A stretch of 64,000 nt of DNA. Source: Polyangia bacterium. Lineage in GTDB: Bacteria; Myxococcota_A; Polyangia; Fen-1088. Of this stretch, positions 33,510 to 42,155 are shown one piece after another. Position numbers and translations under genes: made by a program. The notes below the pieces were generated by a model that made no database searches, was not told where the DNA came from, and worked only from the letters and a program-made list of their open reading frames with translations. The first letter of the stretch is position 1. The number at the start of each line of letters is the position of its first letter. The stretch spans positions 1 through 64,000 of the forward strand of contig DATATI010000007.1 in NCBI GenBank assembly GCA_036268875.1, in the 5' to 3' direction.

Positions 33510-34427
33510 TCAAAGAGCGCGCGCGGACAGCGCCATGCGATAGCGATGGGCGTCGCCCGGTTCCAAAGTGCGTGTCCCCGGACGGTTGAGGGCATTCGGC
33601 GCGTCCGTCCACGGCTCCAGGCAAACGTACGGTGCGTCCGGCGAGGCGCTCCAGATAACCCAGACCGGAAAGCTCTGCTCGCTGCCTTCGACCGACACGC
33701 GCGCGGCCAACCCGGCGGTCTGGTCCTCGACCTCCAGCGCGGCGGCGCCCGTCTTTTCCATCAGCACAGATCCCGGGAGCTCAGGCGAATGGACGGCCAG
33801 CGTTCGCGCCGGTGTCGCCTCGCGCGCGACAGTGCGCCAGCCATCCGGCGACTGAAGGCGGGTTCCGGCCGGAACGCGCACCACACAGCGCCCGCGTGAG
33901 CCGCCAGCCAGGATGGGCGCGCGCAGGTACGGGTGGAGACCGTAGGCGTAAGGGAACGCGGATGACCCGGTGTTCCGCAGCGTCGACTCGAGCACCAGCG
34001 CTCCTGCTTGCAGGCGATAGGTCAGCCGGAGCTCGAACTCGAAGGGGAAGCCGAGACGGAACCCGGGGTGCGGCACCAGCAGCGCGGTCAGGCTGGTCGC
34101 TTCGACGCGCTCCAGTTGCCAGTACACGTTGCGCGCCCACCCGTGCGACGGCATGGGCAACGCGTGGCCGTCGTGATCCCAGCTGTCGGGACGCGAGCCA
34201 TTGCTGACGCCGACGGCGGGAAAGAGCACCGGGTTGCCATAACGACGGTCGGCCGCCTCACGATCCACCAGCGGCGCGTGCAAAAGTTCGATCCGCTGGC
34301 CAGCGACGGTGGTCTCGAAGCCGTAAAGCTGGAACCCGCGCTCGGGATAGACCAGCGCGCGGGACTGGCCATCGGCGAGCGTGATCAAGCGCGAAGCGAT
34401 GGCGCTGGCGTCTTGGGCGTTGTTCAT
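33510..34427 (-). CDS. Aldose 1-epimerase (galactose mutarotase-like)
   Basis: A 305-residue beta-supersandwich protein. It shows the active-site His candidates in PSHGWARNVYW and YGLHPYLRAP, and the catalytic Glu region VCLEPWTDAPNALN near the C-terminus, all typical of GalM/YeaD-type enzymes. It interconverts sugar anomers in the cytosol; no signal peptide. ATG 34427 starts at MNNAQDAS; longer in-frame starts reach 34520. It lies upstream of the ECF gene in the same direction with a short gap, but a functional link is unclear. Confidence 0.9.
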   Translation of the reverse strand: MNNAQDASAIASRLITLADGQSRALVYPERGFQLYGFETTVAGQRIELLHAPLVDREAADRRYGNPVLFPAVGVSNGSRPDSWDHDGHALPMPSHGWARNVYWQLERVEATSLTALLVPHPGFRLGFPFEFELRLTYRLQAGALVLESTLRNTGSSAFPYAYGLHPYLRAPILAGGSRGRCVVRVPAGTRLQSPDGWRTVAREATPARTLAVHSPELPGSVLMEKTGAAALEVEDQTAGLAARVSVEGSEQSFPVWVIWSASPDAPYVCLEPWTDAPNALNRPGTRTLEPGDAHRYRMALSARAL

Positions 34428-34579
34428 CAGGAGGCGAGCCTGCCCGAACAACAGACGGGCGATCAAGCGGTCTGCGCCTGATCGCCGTGCCCCACGGTAG
34501 GCGGCGGCACCGGGGAACAAATGGACGGATGGTCCGTTTCATGGGAAGGCGTGGGCTCCGCCATGCCAGGGACGAGACG

Positions 34580-37500
34580 ATGAAGAACGCTCTTGCAGGC
34601 ACGCTGGTCGCGATTCTGGTCGCGGGTCACCTCGGCTGCTCCAGCGGCTCGCCGCCGGCTGAGCAAAACGCGATAACCCGTCAGGCGCTGTCGGCCATCC
34701 CACTGGTGCGCCTCACCGAGCTGCACTATGACAACGCGGGCACCGACGTCGGCGAGGCGATCGAGCTCTCCGGAGCAGCCGGGACCGACGTCACCGGCTG
34801 GCAGGTGATCCTTTACAACGGAACCGGCGGGGCTTCGTACAGCACGCGTCCGCTGAGCGGCTCCATCCCCGCCACCTGCGGCGGGCGCGGCGTGCTGGTG
34901 CTGAACTATCCGTCGAACGGCGTCCAGAATGGCGGCACCACGACCACCGGCACCGCGGATCCCGACGGTGTGGCGCTGGTGGACGGCACCGGCGCGGTGG
35001 TGGAATTTCTGTCGTACGAAGGAAGCTTCACCGCCGCCAACGGCCCGGCATTCGGCTTGCTGTCCGTCGATATCGGCGTGCGGGAGCTGGGCACCGAAGC
35101 GCCGGGGCAATCGCTGCAACGAAGCGCCACCGGCGCCTGGAACGGCCCGGCGCCGAGTACGTTCGGCGCCTGCAACGACGCCGACGGGCCGCCACCGCCT
35201 GACGTGGCCAGCGTCAGCGTCGCGCCGGCCGCCGCCACGCTGGCCGTCGCCGCCACCCAGGCATTCGTGGCGACTGCCTTCGACGCCGCCAACCAGCCCA
35301 TCGCCGGCACGTCGTTCACGTGGACCAGCAGCGCGCCGTCGGTGGCCACCGTCGACGGCAGCGGCATGGTCTCCGCGCTCGCCGCCGGCGACGCGACGAT
35401 CACCGCCACCGCGGACAACGGCATCGCTGCCAGCGCCGCGGCGCACGTCGCTGCGCCACCGCCGCCCCCGCCCAGCGACACACGCGTCAGCGAAGTGCAC
35501 TATGACAACCTGGGCACCGACGTCGGCGAGGAGGTCGAGATCGAGGGGCCGGCCGGCGCCGACCTCAGTGGCTTTTCGGTGGTCCTTTACGACGGCAACG
35601 GCGGCACGGTCTACAACACGCAAACCCTCAGCGGACCGATCCCCGCCAGCTGCGACCAGCGCGGCGTCGTGGTCATCAACTATCCAACCAACGGCATTCA
35701 GAACGGCAGCCCCGATGGCCTGGCCCTGGTCGACGCCGGCGGCGCGGTGATCGAATTTCTCTCCTACGAGGGCACCTTCACGGCGACCAACGGCCCGGCG
35801 GCGGGGATGCTGTCCGTCGACATCGGCGTCGCCGAATCGCCGTCAGAACCGCTCGGCCAGTCGCTGTCGCGCGACGCCACCGGCGTCTGGCAGGTGACCA
35901 TCGCCAGCTTCGGCGCCTGCAACGGGACCGGCGCGCCGCCGCCACCGGCCAATCACATCAGCTTCACCGGCCGCTTGCCCAGCGATCCGCCGCTTCCGGT
36001 CGGCTTTCAGGATCAGCTTTTCGCCACCGTGCACGACGCCAACAACGTCGTGGTCGGGAGCGTGATCACCTGGTCGTCCGACACGCCGGCCATCGCCAGC
36101 ATCGACGCCGACGGCGTGATGACCGCGCTCGGCGAAGGGACCGCCACCTTGCGCGCCACCGCCGCCGACGGCATCACCACCGCGGCGCTGTCCTTGCCCA
36201 TGCGCATCGCCGCGGCCAGCACCACCGCGCAATACGTGGGCAACGCCGCGTTCGGCGAGCCCACCGACGGCGATCCCAGCGACGACTTCATCGTTCGCCA
36301 CCCGGAGTACACGGCGTCGTTCAACCCGACGCGCGGCACGCCCAACTGGGTCAGCTACGACCTTGACGCTTCGGACTTCGGCACCGAAGACCGCTGCGAT
36401 TGCTTCACCTTCGATCCGGCGCTGCCGGCCACCTTCACCCACTACACCACCGCCGATTACACCGGCGCCGCCGCCTTCCACGGCTACGGCATCGATCGCG
36501 GCCACCTCACTCGTTCGTTCGATCGCACGTCGGCCAGCCTGGACAACGCCTTCACGTTTTACTTCACCAACGTGGTGCCGCAGGCGTCGGATCTGAACCA
36601 GGGGCCGTGGGCCGCCTTCGAAGACGACCTCGGCGATCTGGCCCGCCTCAGCGACAAAGAGGTCACCATCATCGCCGGCGTGGCCGGCAGCAAGGGCACG
36701 CTGAAGAACCAGGGCAAGATCGTGATTCCGGCGCGCACCTGGAAGGTGGCGGTCATCCTGCCGCGCGATCACGGCCTGGCGGACATCGTCGACTATCGTG
36801 ATCTGTCGGTGATCGCGGTGGACATGCCGAACGATCCCGGCATTCGCAACGTGCCCTGGCAGACGTACCAGACGACGGTGGCCGCCATCGAAGCGTTGAG
36901 CGGCTACGACCTGCTGGCGCTGCTGCCCGACAAGATCGAGAGCATCGTGTCGCAGGGGATCCAGCCGCCCATCGCCGCAATCGACGGGCCGTACGCCCTC
37001 GCCGAGGGCGGCACGATCACCATCAGCGCCGCCGGCTCGGTCGATCCCAACGGCACCGTGGTCAGCTACGCCTGGACCTTCGGCGACGGGACAACGACCA
37101 CGACCAGCGGCCCCTCGGTGAGCCACGCCTTTGTTCGGTACGGCGTGTACGACGTGCGCGTGGTCGTCACCGACAACGACGGCCTCACTGATTCGATCGC
37201 CACCAGCGCCACGGTTTCCAACGTCGCGCCGGTCGTCGGCGCGCTGCCGGCGGCCACGCTGGTGGCGGGTCAAACGTACGCAGCCGCTGGCTCGTTCGTC
37301 GATCCGGGCACCGACGTCTGGACCGGGGCCGTCGACTTTGGCGACGGCAGCGGTGAAACGCCGCAGGCGCTTGCAGGGATGGGATTTTCTCTGTCGCACG
37401 TCTACCGAGCGCCCGGAACGTTCACGGTCACGGTCCGCATCTCCGACGGTGACGCCGCCTCCACCGGCACCGCCACCATCACCGTCACGCCAGCGGTCAA

Positions 37501-37765
37501 GACTGTCAACGACGCCATCGCCTTGGTCGACCAGTTGCTGGACGCGCACCAGCTGACCCGCGGCGTGGCCGCCCTGGTCGATGCCGAGCTGGCTCTGGCC
37601 AGCGCCGCGGTGAACCGCAACAATGCCTTCCTCGCGGTGTTCACCCTGGCCAGCGTCGAGGGCGAGCTGAAGACGCTGGTGGCATTGCGCCTGTTGTCGT
37701 CGACCGACGCCGGCCCGCTGACGGCGCTGATCGCTGATTTGATCCACGGCCTCACCGGCGGCTGA
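34580..37765 (+). CDS. Large secreted lipoprotein nuclease: lamin-tail and Ig-like repeats, NUC endonuclease, PKD
   Basis: A 1061-residue protein whose signal peptide ends VAGHLGC. Domains in order: lamin-tail-like (LTD) repeat 1 (starting VRLTELHYDNAGTDVGE), BIG2-like Ig domain (FTWTSSAPSVATVDGSG), LTD repeat 2 (VSEVHYDNLGTDVGE), second BIG2 (ITWSSDTPAIASIDADG), a DNA/RNA non-specific endonuclease domain (about residues 550-775) with the catalytic motif IDRGHLTRSFDRT and Asn in FYFTNVVPQ, two PKD-like repeats (SYAWTFGDGTT; GAVDFGDGS) and a helical tail. NUC enzymes cut DNA and RNA with one metal. It probably scavenges nucleic acid or acts in predation. The ATG at 34580 gives the signal peptide. 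Confidence 0.9.
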   Translation: MKNALAGTLVAILVAGHLGCSSGSPPAEQNAITRQALSAIPLVRLTELHYDNAGTDVGEAIELSGAAGTDVTGWQVILYNGTGGASYSTRPLSGSIPATCGGRGVLVLNYPSNGVQNGGTTTTGTADPDGVALVDGTGAVVEFLSYEGSFTAANGPAFGLLSVDIGVRELGTEAPGQSLQRSATGAWNGPAPSTFGACNDADGPPPPDVASVSVAPAAATLAVAATQAFVATAFDAANQPIAGTSFTWTSSAPSVATVDGSGMVSALAAGDATITATADNGIAASAAAHVAAPPPPPPSDTRVSEVHYDNLGTDVGEEVEIEGPAGADLSGFSVVLYDGNGGTVYNTQTLSGPIPASCDQRGVVVINYPTNGIQNGSPDGLALVDAGGAVIEFLSYEGTFTATNGPAAGMLSVDIGVAESPSEPLGQSLSRDATGVWQVTIASFGACNGTGAPPPPANHISFTGRLPSDPPLPVGFQDQLFATVHDANNVVVGSVITWSSDTPAIASIDADGVMTALGEGTATLRATAADGITTAALSLPMRIAAASTTAQYVGNAAFGEPTDGDPSDDFIVRHPEYTASFNPTRGTPNWVSYDLDASDFGTEDRCDCFTFDPALPATFTHYTTADYTGAAAFHGYGIDRGHLTRSFDRTSASLDNAFTFYFTNVVPQASDLNQGPWAAFEDDLGDLARLSDKEVTIIAGVAGSKGTLKNQGKIVIPARTWKVAVILPRDHGLADIVDYRDLSVIAVDMPNDPGIRNVPWQTYQTTVAAIEALSGYDLLALLPDKIESIVSQGIQPPIAAIDGPYALAEGGTITISAAGSVDPNGTVVSYAWTFGDGTTTTTSGPSVSHAFVRYGVYDVRVVVTDNDGLTDSIATSATVSNVAPVVGALPAATLVAGQTYAAAGSFVDPGTDVWTGAVDFGDGSGETPQALAGMGFSLSHVYRAPGTFTVTVRISDGDAASTGTATITVTPAVKTVNDAIALVDQLLDAHQLTRGVAALVDAELALASAAVNRNNAFLAVFTLASVEGELKTLVALRLLSSTDAGPLTALIADLIHGLTGG

Positions 37766-38553
37766 TGGCCACCCTGCGCCCCGCGATGGCCGACGACTAT
37801 GCCGCCTTCGTGCGGCTGTTCCCGGAGCTGCGCACCGACGATCCGATTCCGACCGCCGACGTCTGGGTAGCGGGCATCGCACCCGCGACCTGGGTCGCGA
37901 CGATCGAGGACCGGGTGGTGGCGTACTGCTACTTTCAAGAATACGCCGACAGTGGTTACGTCCGGCACGTGGCCGTCGACCGGGCGGCGCGCCGACAGGG
38001 ATTGGGCCGTGCGCTGCTGACCACCGTCGCTGAGCGACTGCGCCGGCAGGACAAGAAATTCTGGCGCCTCAACGTCAAGCCCGACAACGTGGCGGCCATC
38101 GCGCTCTATACCAGCCTGGGCCTGAAAGCGAAGTATCTGGCCAAGAGTTTCCGATTGCCCTGGGCGGCCTTCGAAGCCATGCCGTCCCTTGGTGCGGTCG
38201 TCAACCTGCTGGCGCCCGACCGGGACGCGGCCGTGGAAGACTTTTTTTCTCTGCCGCGCGGACAGCTGACTGAATCGCGGCGCATCGGCCGGACGCTGTT
38301 CGAAGCGGTGACGGCGGACGGCGGGGCGATCTTGGGGCTGGCGGTCTTCAACCCCAGTTTTCCCGGCGCCTTTCCCTTTCGCGTGGTCGATCCGCGCGCG
38401 GCCCGCGATCTGCTGGCGGCCATGCGGCGGATGGTGCCGAAGGACGACAACGTGAACCTGGTGGCCGAGGATGACGAACCCCTGGCAACGACGCTGTTGC
38501 AAGTCGGCGCCCTCTGCAAGATGGAGATCGTTCACATGGAAGGCGCGCTGTAA
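37765..38553 (+). CDS. GNAT-family N-acetyltransferase
   Basis: A 262-residue protein. The first 140 residues are a GNAT domain with the acetyl-CoA motif VRHVAVDRAARRQGLGRALL and LNVKPDNVAAIALYTSLGL. A second segment of about 110 residues lacks the motif A pattern but may be a degenerate second GNAT half. The ATG overlaps the stop of the secreted nuclease gene (TGATGG). No substrate is evident. Confidence 0.9.
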   Translation: MATLRPAMADDYAAFVRLFPELRTDDPIPTADVWVAGIAPATWVATIEDRVVAYCYFQEYADSGYVRHVAVDRAARRQGLGRALLTTVAERLRRQDKKFWRLNVKPDNVAAIALYTSLGLKAKYLAKSFRLPWAAFEAMPSLGAVVNLLAPDRDAAVEDFFSLPRGQLTESRRIGRTLFEAVTADGGAILGLAVFNPSFPGAFPFRVVDPRAARDLLAAMRRMVPKDDNVNLVAEDDEPLATTLLQVGALCKMEIVHMEGAL

Positions 38554-38742
38554 CGAAGCTTTGCGGAAAGACGATCTCATGGCGTTCTCCTGCCCTGGCA
38601 GCGCCGACAACGCAACGCCGTCCAGACGATCGCCGTGCCGCAACGAGTTCACGAAGATCCTGCATGGCGTCTTCGGTCCGCGTGTTCTAGCGCAGCAGCG
38701 AATGTTGTCGCCCGCCGGCCGCGGGCGTAACAATCGCGCATC

Positions 38743-39756
38743 ATGCGTGCTTGTTCTCGTCGTCGGAAGCCCGGTATCCGCTTGTTTTCTGTCGCCGCAG
38801 CGGTGGCCATCGCGCTGATCCTCGGCGCTGCGGCCGAGGGTCGCGCCGACGTCATCTTATGGGCTGCCGCCAACAACGGCGCCTTCGGAACGGTGGACGT
38901 TCAGACCGGCGCGTTCACTCAGACCGGAACGTTGACCGGCGTTGCCGCCGGCCAGCTGGGAGGCATGGCGCTCAGCCCCAGGGGGACCCTGTACACCCAG
39001 CTTTCCGACCAGAATCTGGCCACGGTGGATCCGGGCACCGCCACGGTGACCACCGTCGGTAGCACCGGCGCCAACAACATCTTCGGGATCAGGTTTCGCA
39101 GCGACGGCGTCCTCTTCGGCGCGTCGCACACGGACCTGTTCACCATCGACCCGACGACGGGGACCGCCACGCACGTCGGGGCGTTGGGCGTCGGGATCAG
39201 CTCGTACTTCGATCTAGTGTTTGACGATCACGACAACCTGTTCATGACCCAAAGCACCGACACGGTTTACCGGCTCGACACCACGACCGGCGCGGCGACC
39301 GCCGTCGGGTCTGTCGGCTTCTTCATCGTCGGCGCCGCCTTCGCCGATGGCACACTGTACGCAACGACCACCGATTCGAAAATCATCACCGTTGACACCA
39401 CCACCGGAGCGGGCGCAGCGCTTTCCACCCAGACACCGAGCGGCACATTTATTTTCACCATCGCCAACGGCCCGGCGCCCGTCGACGGCGGCGACGGCGA
39501 CGCCGGTGAATCGGGCCATGCGGACGCGTCCGCCGGTGACGGCGAAACGGACGCCGAGGTCAGCGCCGACGCTGGCGCGCCCCGCACGTCCTCGTCAGGT
39601 GGATGCAGTTGTGGCCTGGCGTCGCGCTCGCTGTCCCACCCGGGCATCAGCGTGTTGATCGTTGCCGCCGCCTTCGTCTTCCGACGCCGCCGCGATGGCG
39701 TAGCGGCGCACGCCACGCCAGCCGCTCAATGTCCGCGCCTGATCTCGGGCGGGTGA
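38743..39756 (+). CDS. Secreted beta-propeller-like protein with MYXO-CTERM-like tail
   Basis: A 337-residue protein with a signal peptide (VAAAVAIALILGAAAEGRAD). Repeats such as TVDVQTGAFTQTGTLTG, TIDPTTGTATHVGALG and RLDTTTGAATAVGSVG are propeller blades. An acidic Gly/Asp/Ser linker leads to SSGGCSCGLASR, a hydrophobic helix (GISVLIVAAAFVF) and RRRRDG. The Cys-Ser-Cys, helix and Arg cluster is the MYXO-CTERM sorting signal layout, expected to be cut and lipid-anchored at the cell surface by a rhombosortase-type or myxosortase system. It ends 31 bases inside the convergent kinase gene. Confidence 0.8.
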   Translation: MRACSRRRKPGIRLFSVAAAVAIALILGAAAEGRADVILWAAANNGAFGTVDVQTGAFTQTGTLTGVAAGQLGGMALSPRGTLYTQLSDQNLATVDPGTATVTTVGSTGANNIFGIRFRSDGVLFGASHTDLFTIDPTTGTATHVGALGVGISSYFDLVFDDHDNLFMTQSTDTVYRLDTTTGAATAVGSVGFFIVGAAFADGTLYATTTDSKIITVDTTTGAGAALSTQTPSGTFIFTIANGPAPVDGGDGDAGESGHADASAGDGETDAEVSADAGAPRTSSSGGCSCGLASRSLSHPGISVLIVAAAFVFRRRRDGVAAHATPAAQCPRLISGG

Positions 39757-40955
39757 AACCGGATCTCGAAGCTGTGCAGCGTCCGATCCTGGCAAGTGAT
39801 GACGCCCGTCTTCTGGTCGAACATCCGGGGCACCGGAATGCGCTGTTCTTCGTAAACCGCGTGGTAGCCACGTTCGGCCAGCGTGTCCAGCACCATGTCG
39901 ATGGCCGTCGCGTCTTCGAACAAAGCGTCTTCCGTCTTGACCAGACACCGTCCCGCCAGGGCGTGCCGCACGATCGCCGGCACCACCTCGGCGTCGATGA
40001 AGGCGGCGACCCGCTTGAACAGCGACGCCGCCGCGTGTTCGTAAGAATCCAGGCGGCGCACCAGCTCTTGGCGGGCATGCAACGTCACCTCGGAGACGAC
40101 GGGGATGCGGTGAATGATGTCGTGGGTCGCCTGTCCCAGCTCCAGCGAGCTTTGATACTGGAACTCGGCGTTGATGCTCTTTTCGACCTCGGACAGCGGC
40201 GCGTCGGCGTTCACGAAGTGATAGTGGAAATGCCTTCGCAGGCTGGTCAACGCTTCGTAGGTCAGCTCTTTGAACGTCCGGTAGCGGTTCCTGGCCAGGG
40301 TTTCGTCCACGTCGGTGGGACGCAATTCGATCAGTGAGCCGACGCCAGTCCCGCGCACGCGCTGGTTGTGTTCGGCGATCTGGCGGCCGCGCCGCAGTTG
40401 CCGCTCCAGCGAGGTCTGCTCGCCGACGAACAGCACGGTGATCCGGAAGATGGGACGACGAAACCGTTTGCCGGTGGGCGTGCCCCAGTGCACGGCGCGC
40501 AGCTGCATGATCTTGTCGTGCAGCAGCTTGACCGCGTCGGCCTGGACCTTGGTGCGAGGAAATCCGTCGACCACCACGCCGGTCTGATAGATCGGATCCA
40601 GCAATTTTCGCAGCAGCGCTTCGATCACCTCGCGATCACCGACAAACTGCCCGCGATCTTTCAGCGCCCGCATCTCGGGGGTATCCAGCAAATCGCTGAT
40701 CACGATGGGGGCAGCGGTCAGGCCACGCTCGCGCAAGATGAACGGCGTGTTCGTTCCTTTGCCCGATCCGGGCGCCCCCCCCAGCCACATGATCTCTTTT
40801 GGAAAGACCATGTTCTCGGTGCCAAGCTCGTCAGCCAGGCGGTTCCAGACTTGCCCGAAGATCAGCGGCGCGTCTTTGATCTCCAGCTCGGGACTGGTGA
40901 TGCGACCCGTGCCAGGCTCGGCAGGGATTTTTTGCGGGGGCTTGGGTTCGGACAT
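39726..40955 (-). CDS. Adenylate-kinase-like nucleoside monophosphate kinase with long C-terminal extension
   Basis: A 409-residue protein. The P-loop WLGGAPGSGKGTN sits at about residue 58. AMP-site-like elements follow (VISDLLDTPEMRALKDRG, VVVDGFPRTKVQ) and a lid with Arg (QLRRGRQIAEHN). The final 165 residues are unlike normal adenylate kinase (about 215 residues total) and form a separate, mostly helical region. Cytosolic. Comparable long forms occur in some myxobacteria and planctomycetes. The ATG at 40955 gives MSEPKPPQ; a longer frame extends upstream into the divergent gene. Confidence 0.82.
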   Translation of the reverse strand: MSEPKPPQKIPAEPGTGRITSPELEIKDAPLIFGQVWNRLADELGTENMVFPKEIMWLGGAPGSGKGTNTPFILRERGLTAAPIVISDLLDTPEMRALKDRGQFVGDREVIEALLRKLLDPIYQTGVVVDGFPRTKVQADAVKLLHDKIMQLRAVHWGTPTGKRFRRPIFRITVLFVGEQTSLERQLRRGRQIAEHNQRVRGTGVGSLIELRPTDVDETLARNRYRTFKELTYEALTSLRRHFHYHFVNADAPLSEVEKSINAEFQYQSSLELGQATHDIIHRIPVVSEVTLHARQELVRRLDSYEHAAASLFKRVAAFIDAEVVPAIVRHALAGRCLVKTEDALFEDATAIDMVLDTLAERGYHAVYEEQRIPVPRMFDQKTGVITCQDRTLHSFEIRFHPPEIRRGH

Positions 40956-41083
40956 GGACGGGCGCCAGCAGGAACAAGATGTACCCCTGCGCAACAAAAA
41001 AATCAGCTTGGAACAAACAAGCCCGTCGCGCCGCGAGTCTCTTGCTAGGCTAGGCTCCGTCCTTGCCGAAGGGCGCGTGCGGC

Positions 41084-42145
41084 ATGCCGGACTTCTTCGA
41101 CACGATCGATGGCACCAGCGTCTGCGCAATGTGCGAGGGCGCGCTCCACACCGGACGCTACGTTCCGATGCGCCTGTCGATCCCAAAGGTGTTCTGTTCG
41201 CCGGCCTGCCTGCGAGCGGCGGTCCGCAAGCAGCGCGCCCGCCGCTGGGCCGCCCGGTATCGCATCCTCCGGCGCCTGAGCATCGGCCTGGTCCTGGTCG
41301 GGGCGTGCGTGATGCCCTATCAATGGGCCTTGCGCCGGGCGCCGCAATCGGTGGGTCTGGCGATGATGGTGGGCTCCGACGATCGGCCGGCGCCTCCGTC
41401 GCTGCCGGCCGGATGGTTCGGACCCGAGTGGCCGCCCACGGAGACCAGCGTGCTGGCGCTGCTGGGGCGGGACGCGTGGATTCACCCGCTGGCGGGCCCG
41501 ACCCGCCGCATGCCTCGCAGCGACAGCCGGGTTTTTGGGGCGGGCCGTCCGGGAAATCGCGCCGTCGAGTGCCGCAACGGCCACTGCGGCGTCGACCTGG
41601 GCGGCGAGATCTGGGGCGAGCACGTCCGCGCCGTTCACGACGGCGTCATCGACTTTGTTCAACGAGGGCCGAACCCGGATCGCGGGGGCCGGTTCGTGCG
41701 CATCTCCCATCACAACGGAACGGTTTTCACCCAGTACTTTCATCTGGCGGCGATCCCGCGAAACATCGAACGCGGCGTGGTGGTCAAAGCCGGCGACCTG
41801 ATCGGCCTGCTGGGCGACAGCGGCGTCAAGGAATCCCAGCCGCACCTGCATTTCAGCGTTTCGATTCGTCTCTGGGAAAAAGGCCCCGAAAAGTACATCG
41901 ACCCCGAACCTTTGATCGCGCTGTGGCCCTTGCGCGTCCCGATCGACGAGGGCAACGCCGGCCTGGTGACGCTGGTGGCGCCGCCCGGCGTGCCGCGGGG
42001 CTCGGCGCCGAGGCGCGCCGGGCGGGGACGAAAGGCGTCGACGCAAGTCGGACCACCTGCCGACACTGATGCGCCCAGTGCCGGCGCGAACTCGGACGAG
42101 CCGGCCGCCGACACTGACGCGCCCGAGCCATCGGTGGAGGAGTAA
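41084..42145 (+). CDS. Membrane-anchored M23/LytM metallopeptidase with N-terminal zinc finger
   Basis: A 353-residue protein. The N-terminus has Cys pairs (SVCAMCEGA, FCSPAC) typical of a cytosolic treble-clef zinc finger, then one membrane helix near residues 66-85, and a periplasmic M23 domain. Metal ligands are in HCGVDLGGEIWGEH (first His and Asp) and PHLHFSV (HxH). M23 enzymes cleave peptidoglycan cross-bridges. A Pro/Asp-rich C-terminus follows. It starts at ATG 41084 (MPDFFD); an upstream in-frame TTG is possible. The next gene is a degenerate paralogue, 10 bases downstream. Confidence 0.88.
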   Translation: MPDFFDTIDGTSVCAMCEGALHTGRYVPMRLSIPKVFCSPACLRAAVRKQRARRWAARYRILRRLSIGLVLVGACVMPYQWALRRAPQSVGLAMMVGSDDRPAPPSLPAGWFGPEWPPTETSVLALLGRDAWIHPLAGPTRRMPRSDSRVFGAGRPGNRAVECRNGHCGVDLGGEIWGEHVRAVHDGVIDFVQRGPNPDRGGRFVRISHHNGTVFTQYFHLAAIPRNIERGVVVKAGDLIGLLGDSGVKESQPHLHFSVSIRLWEKGPEKYIDPEPLIALWPLRVPIDEGNAGLVTLVAPPGVPRGSAPRRAGRGRKASTQVGPPADTDAPSAGANSDEPAADTDAPEPSVEE

Positions 42146-42155
42146 AGCGTGACCC

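Noticed and set aside
35843-37882. 679-residue minus-strand frame opposite the secreted nuclease
   Set aside because: The sense frame holds NUC, PKD and BIG2 motifs. The antisense product is low-complexity Gly/Arg/Val/Asp.
38554-38742. Gene between the acetyltransferase and the MYXO-CTERM protein
   Set aside because: Open frames there are short and lack start sites. Only a small GCCCGC/GCGGGC stem near 38710-38726 is visible.
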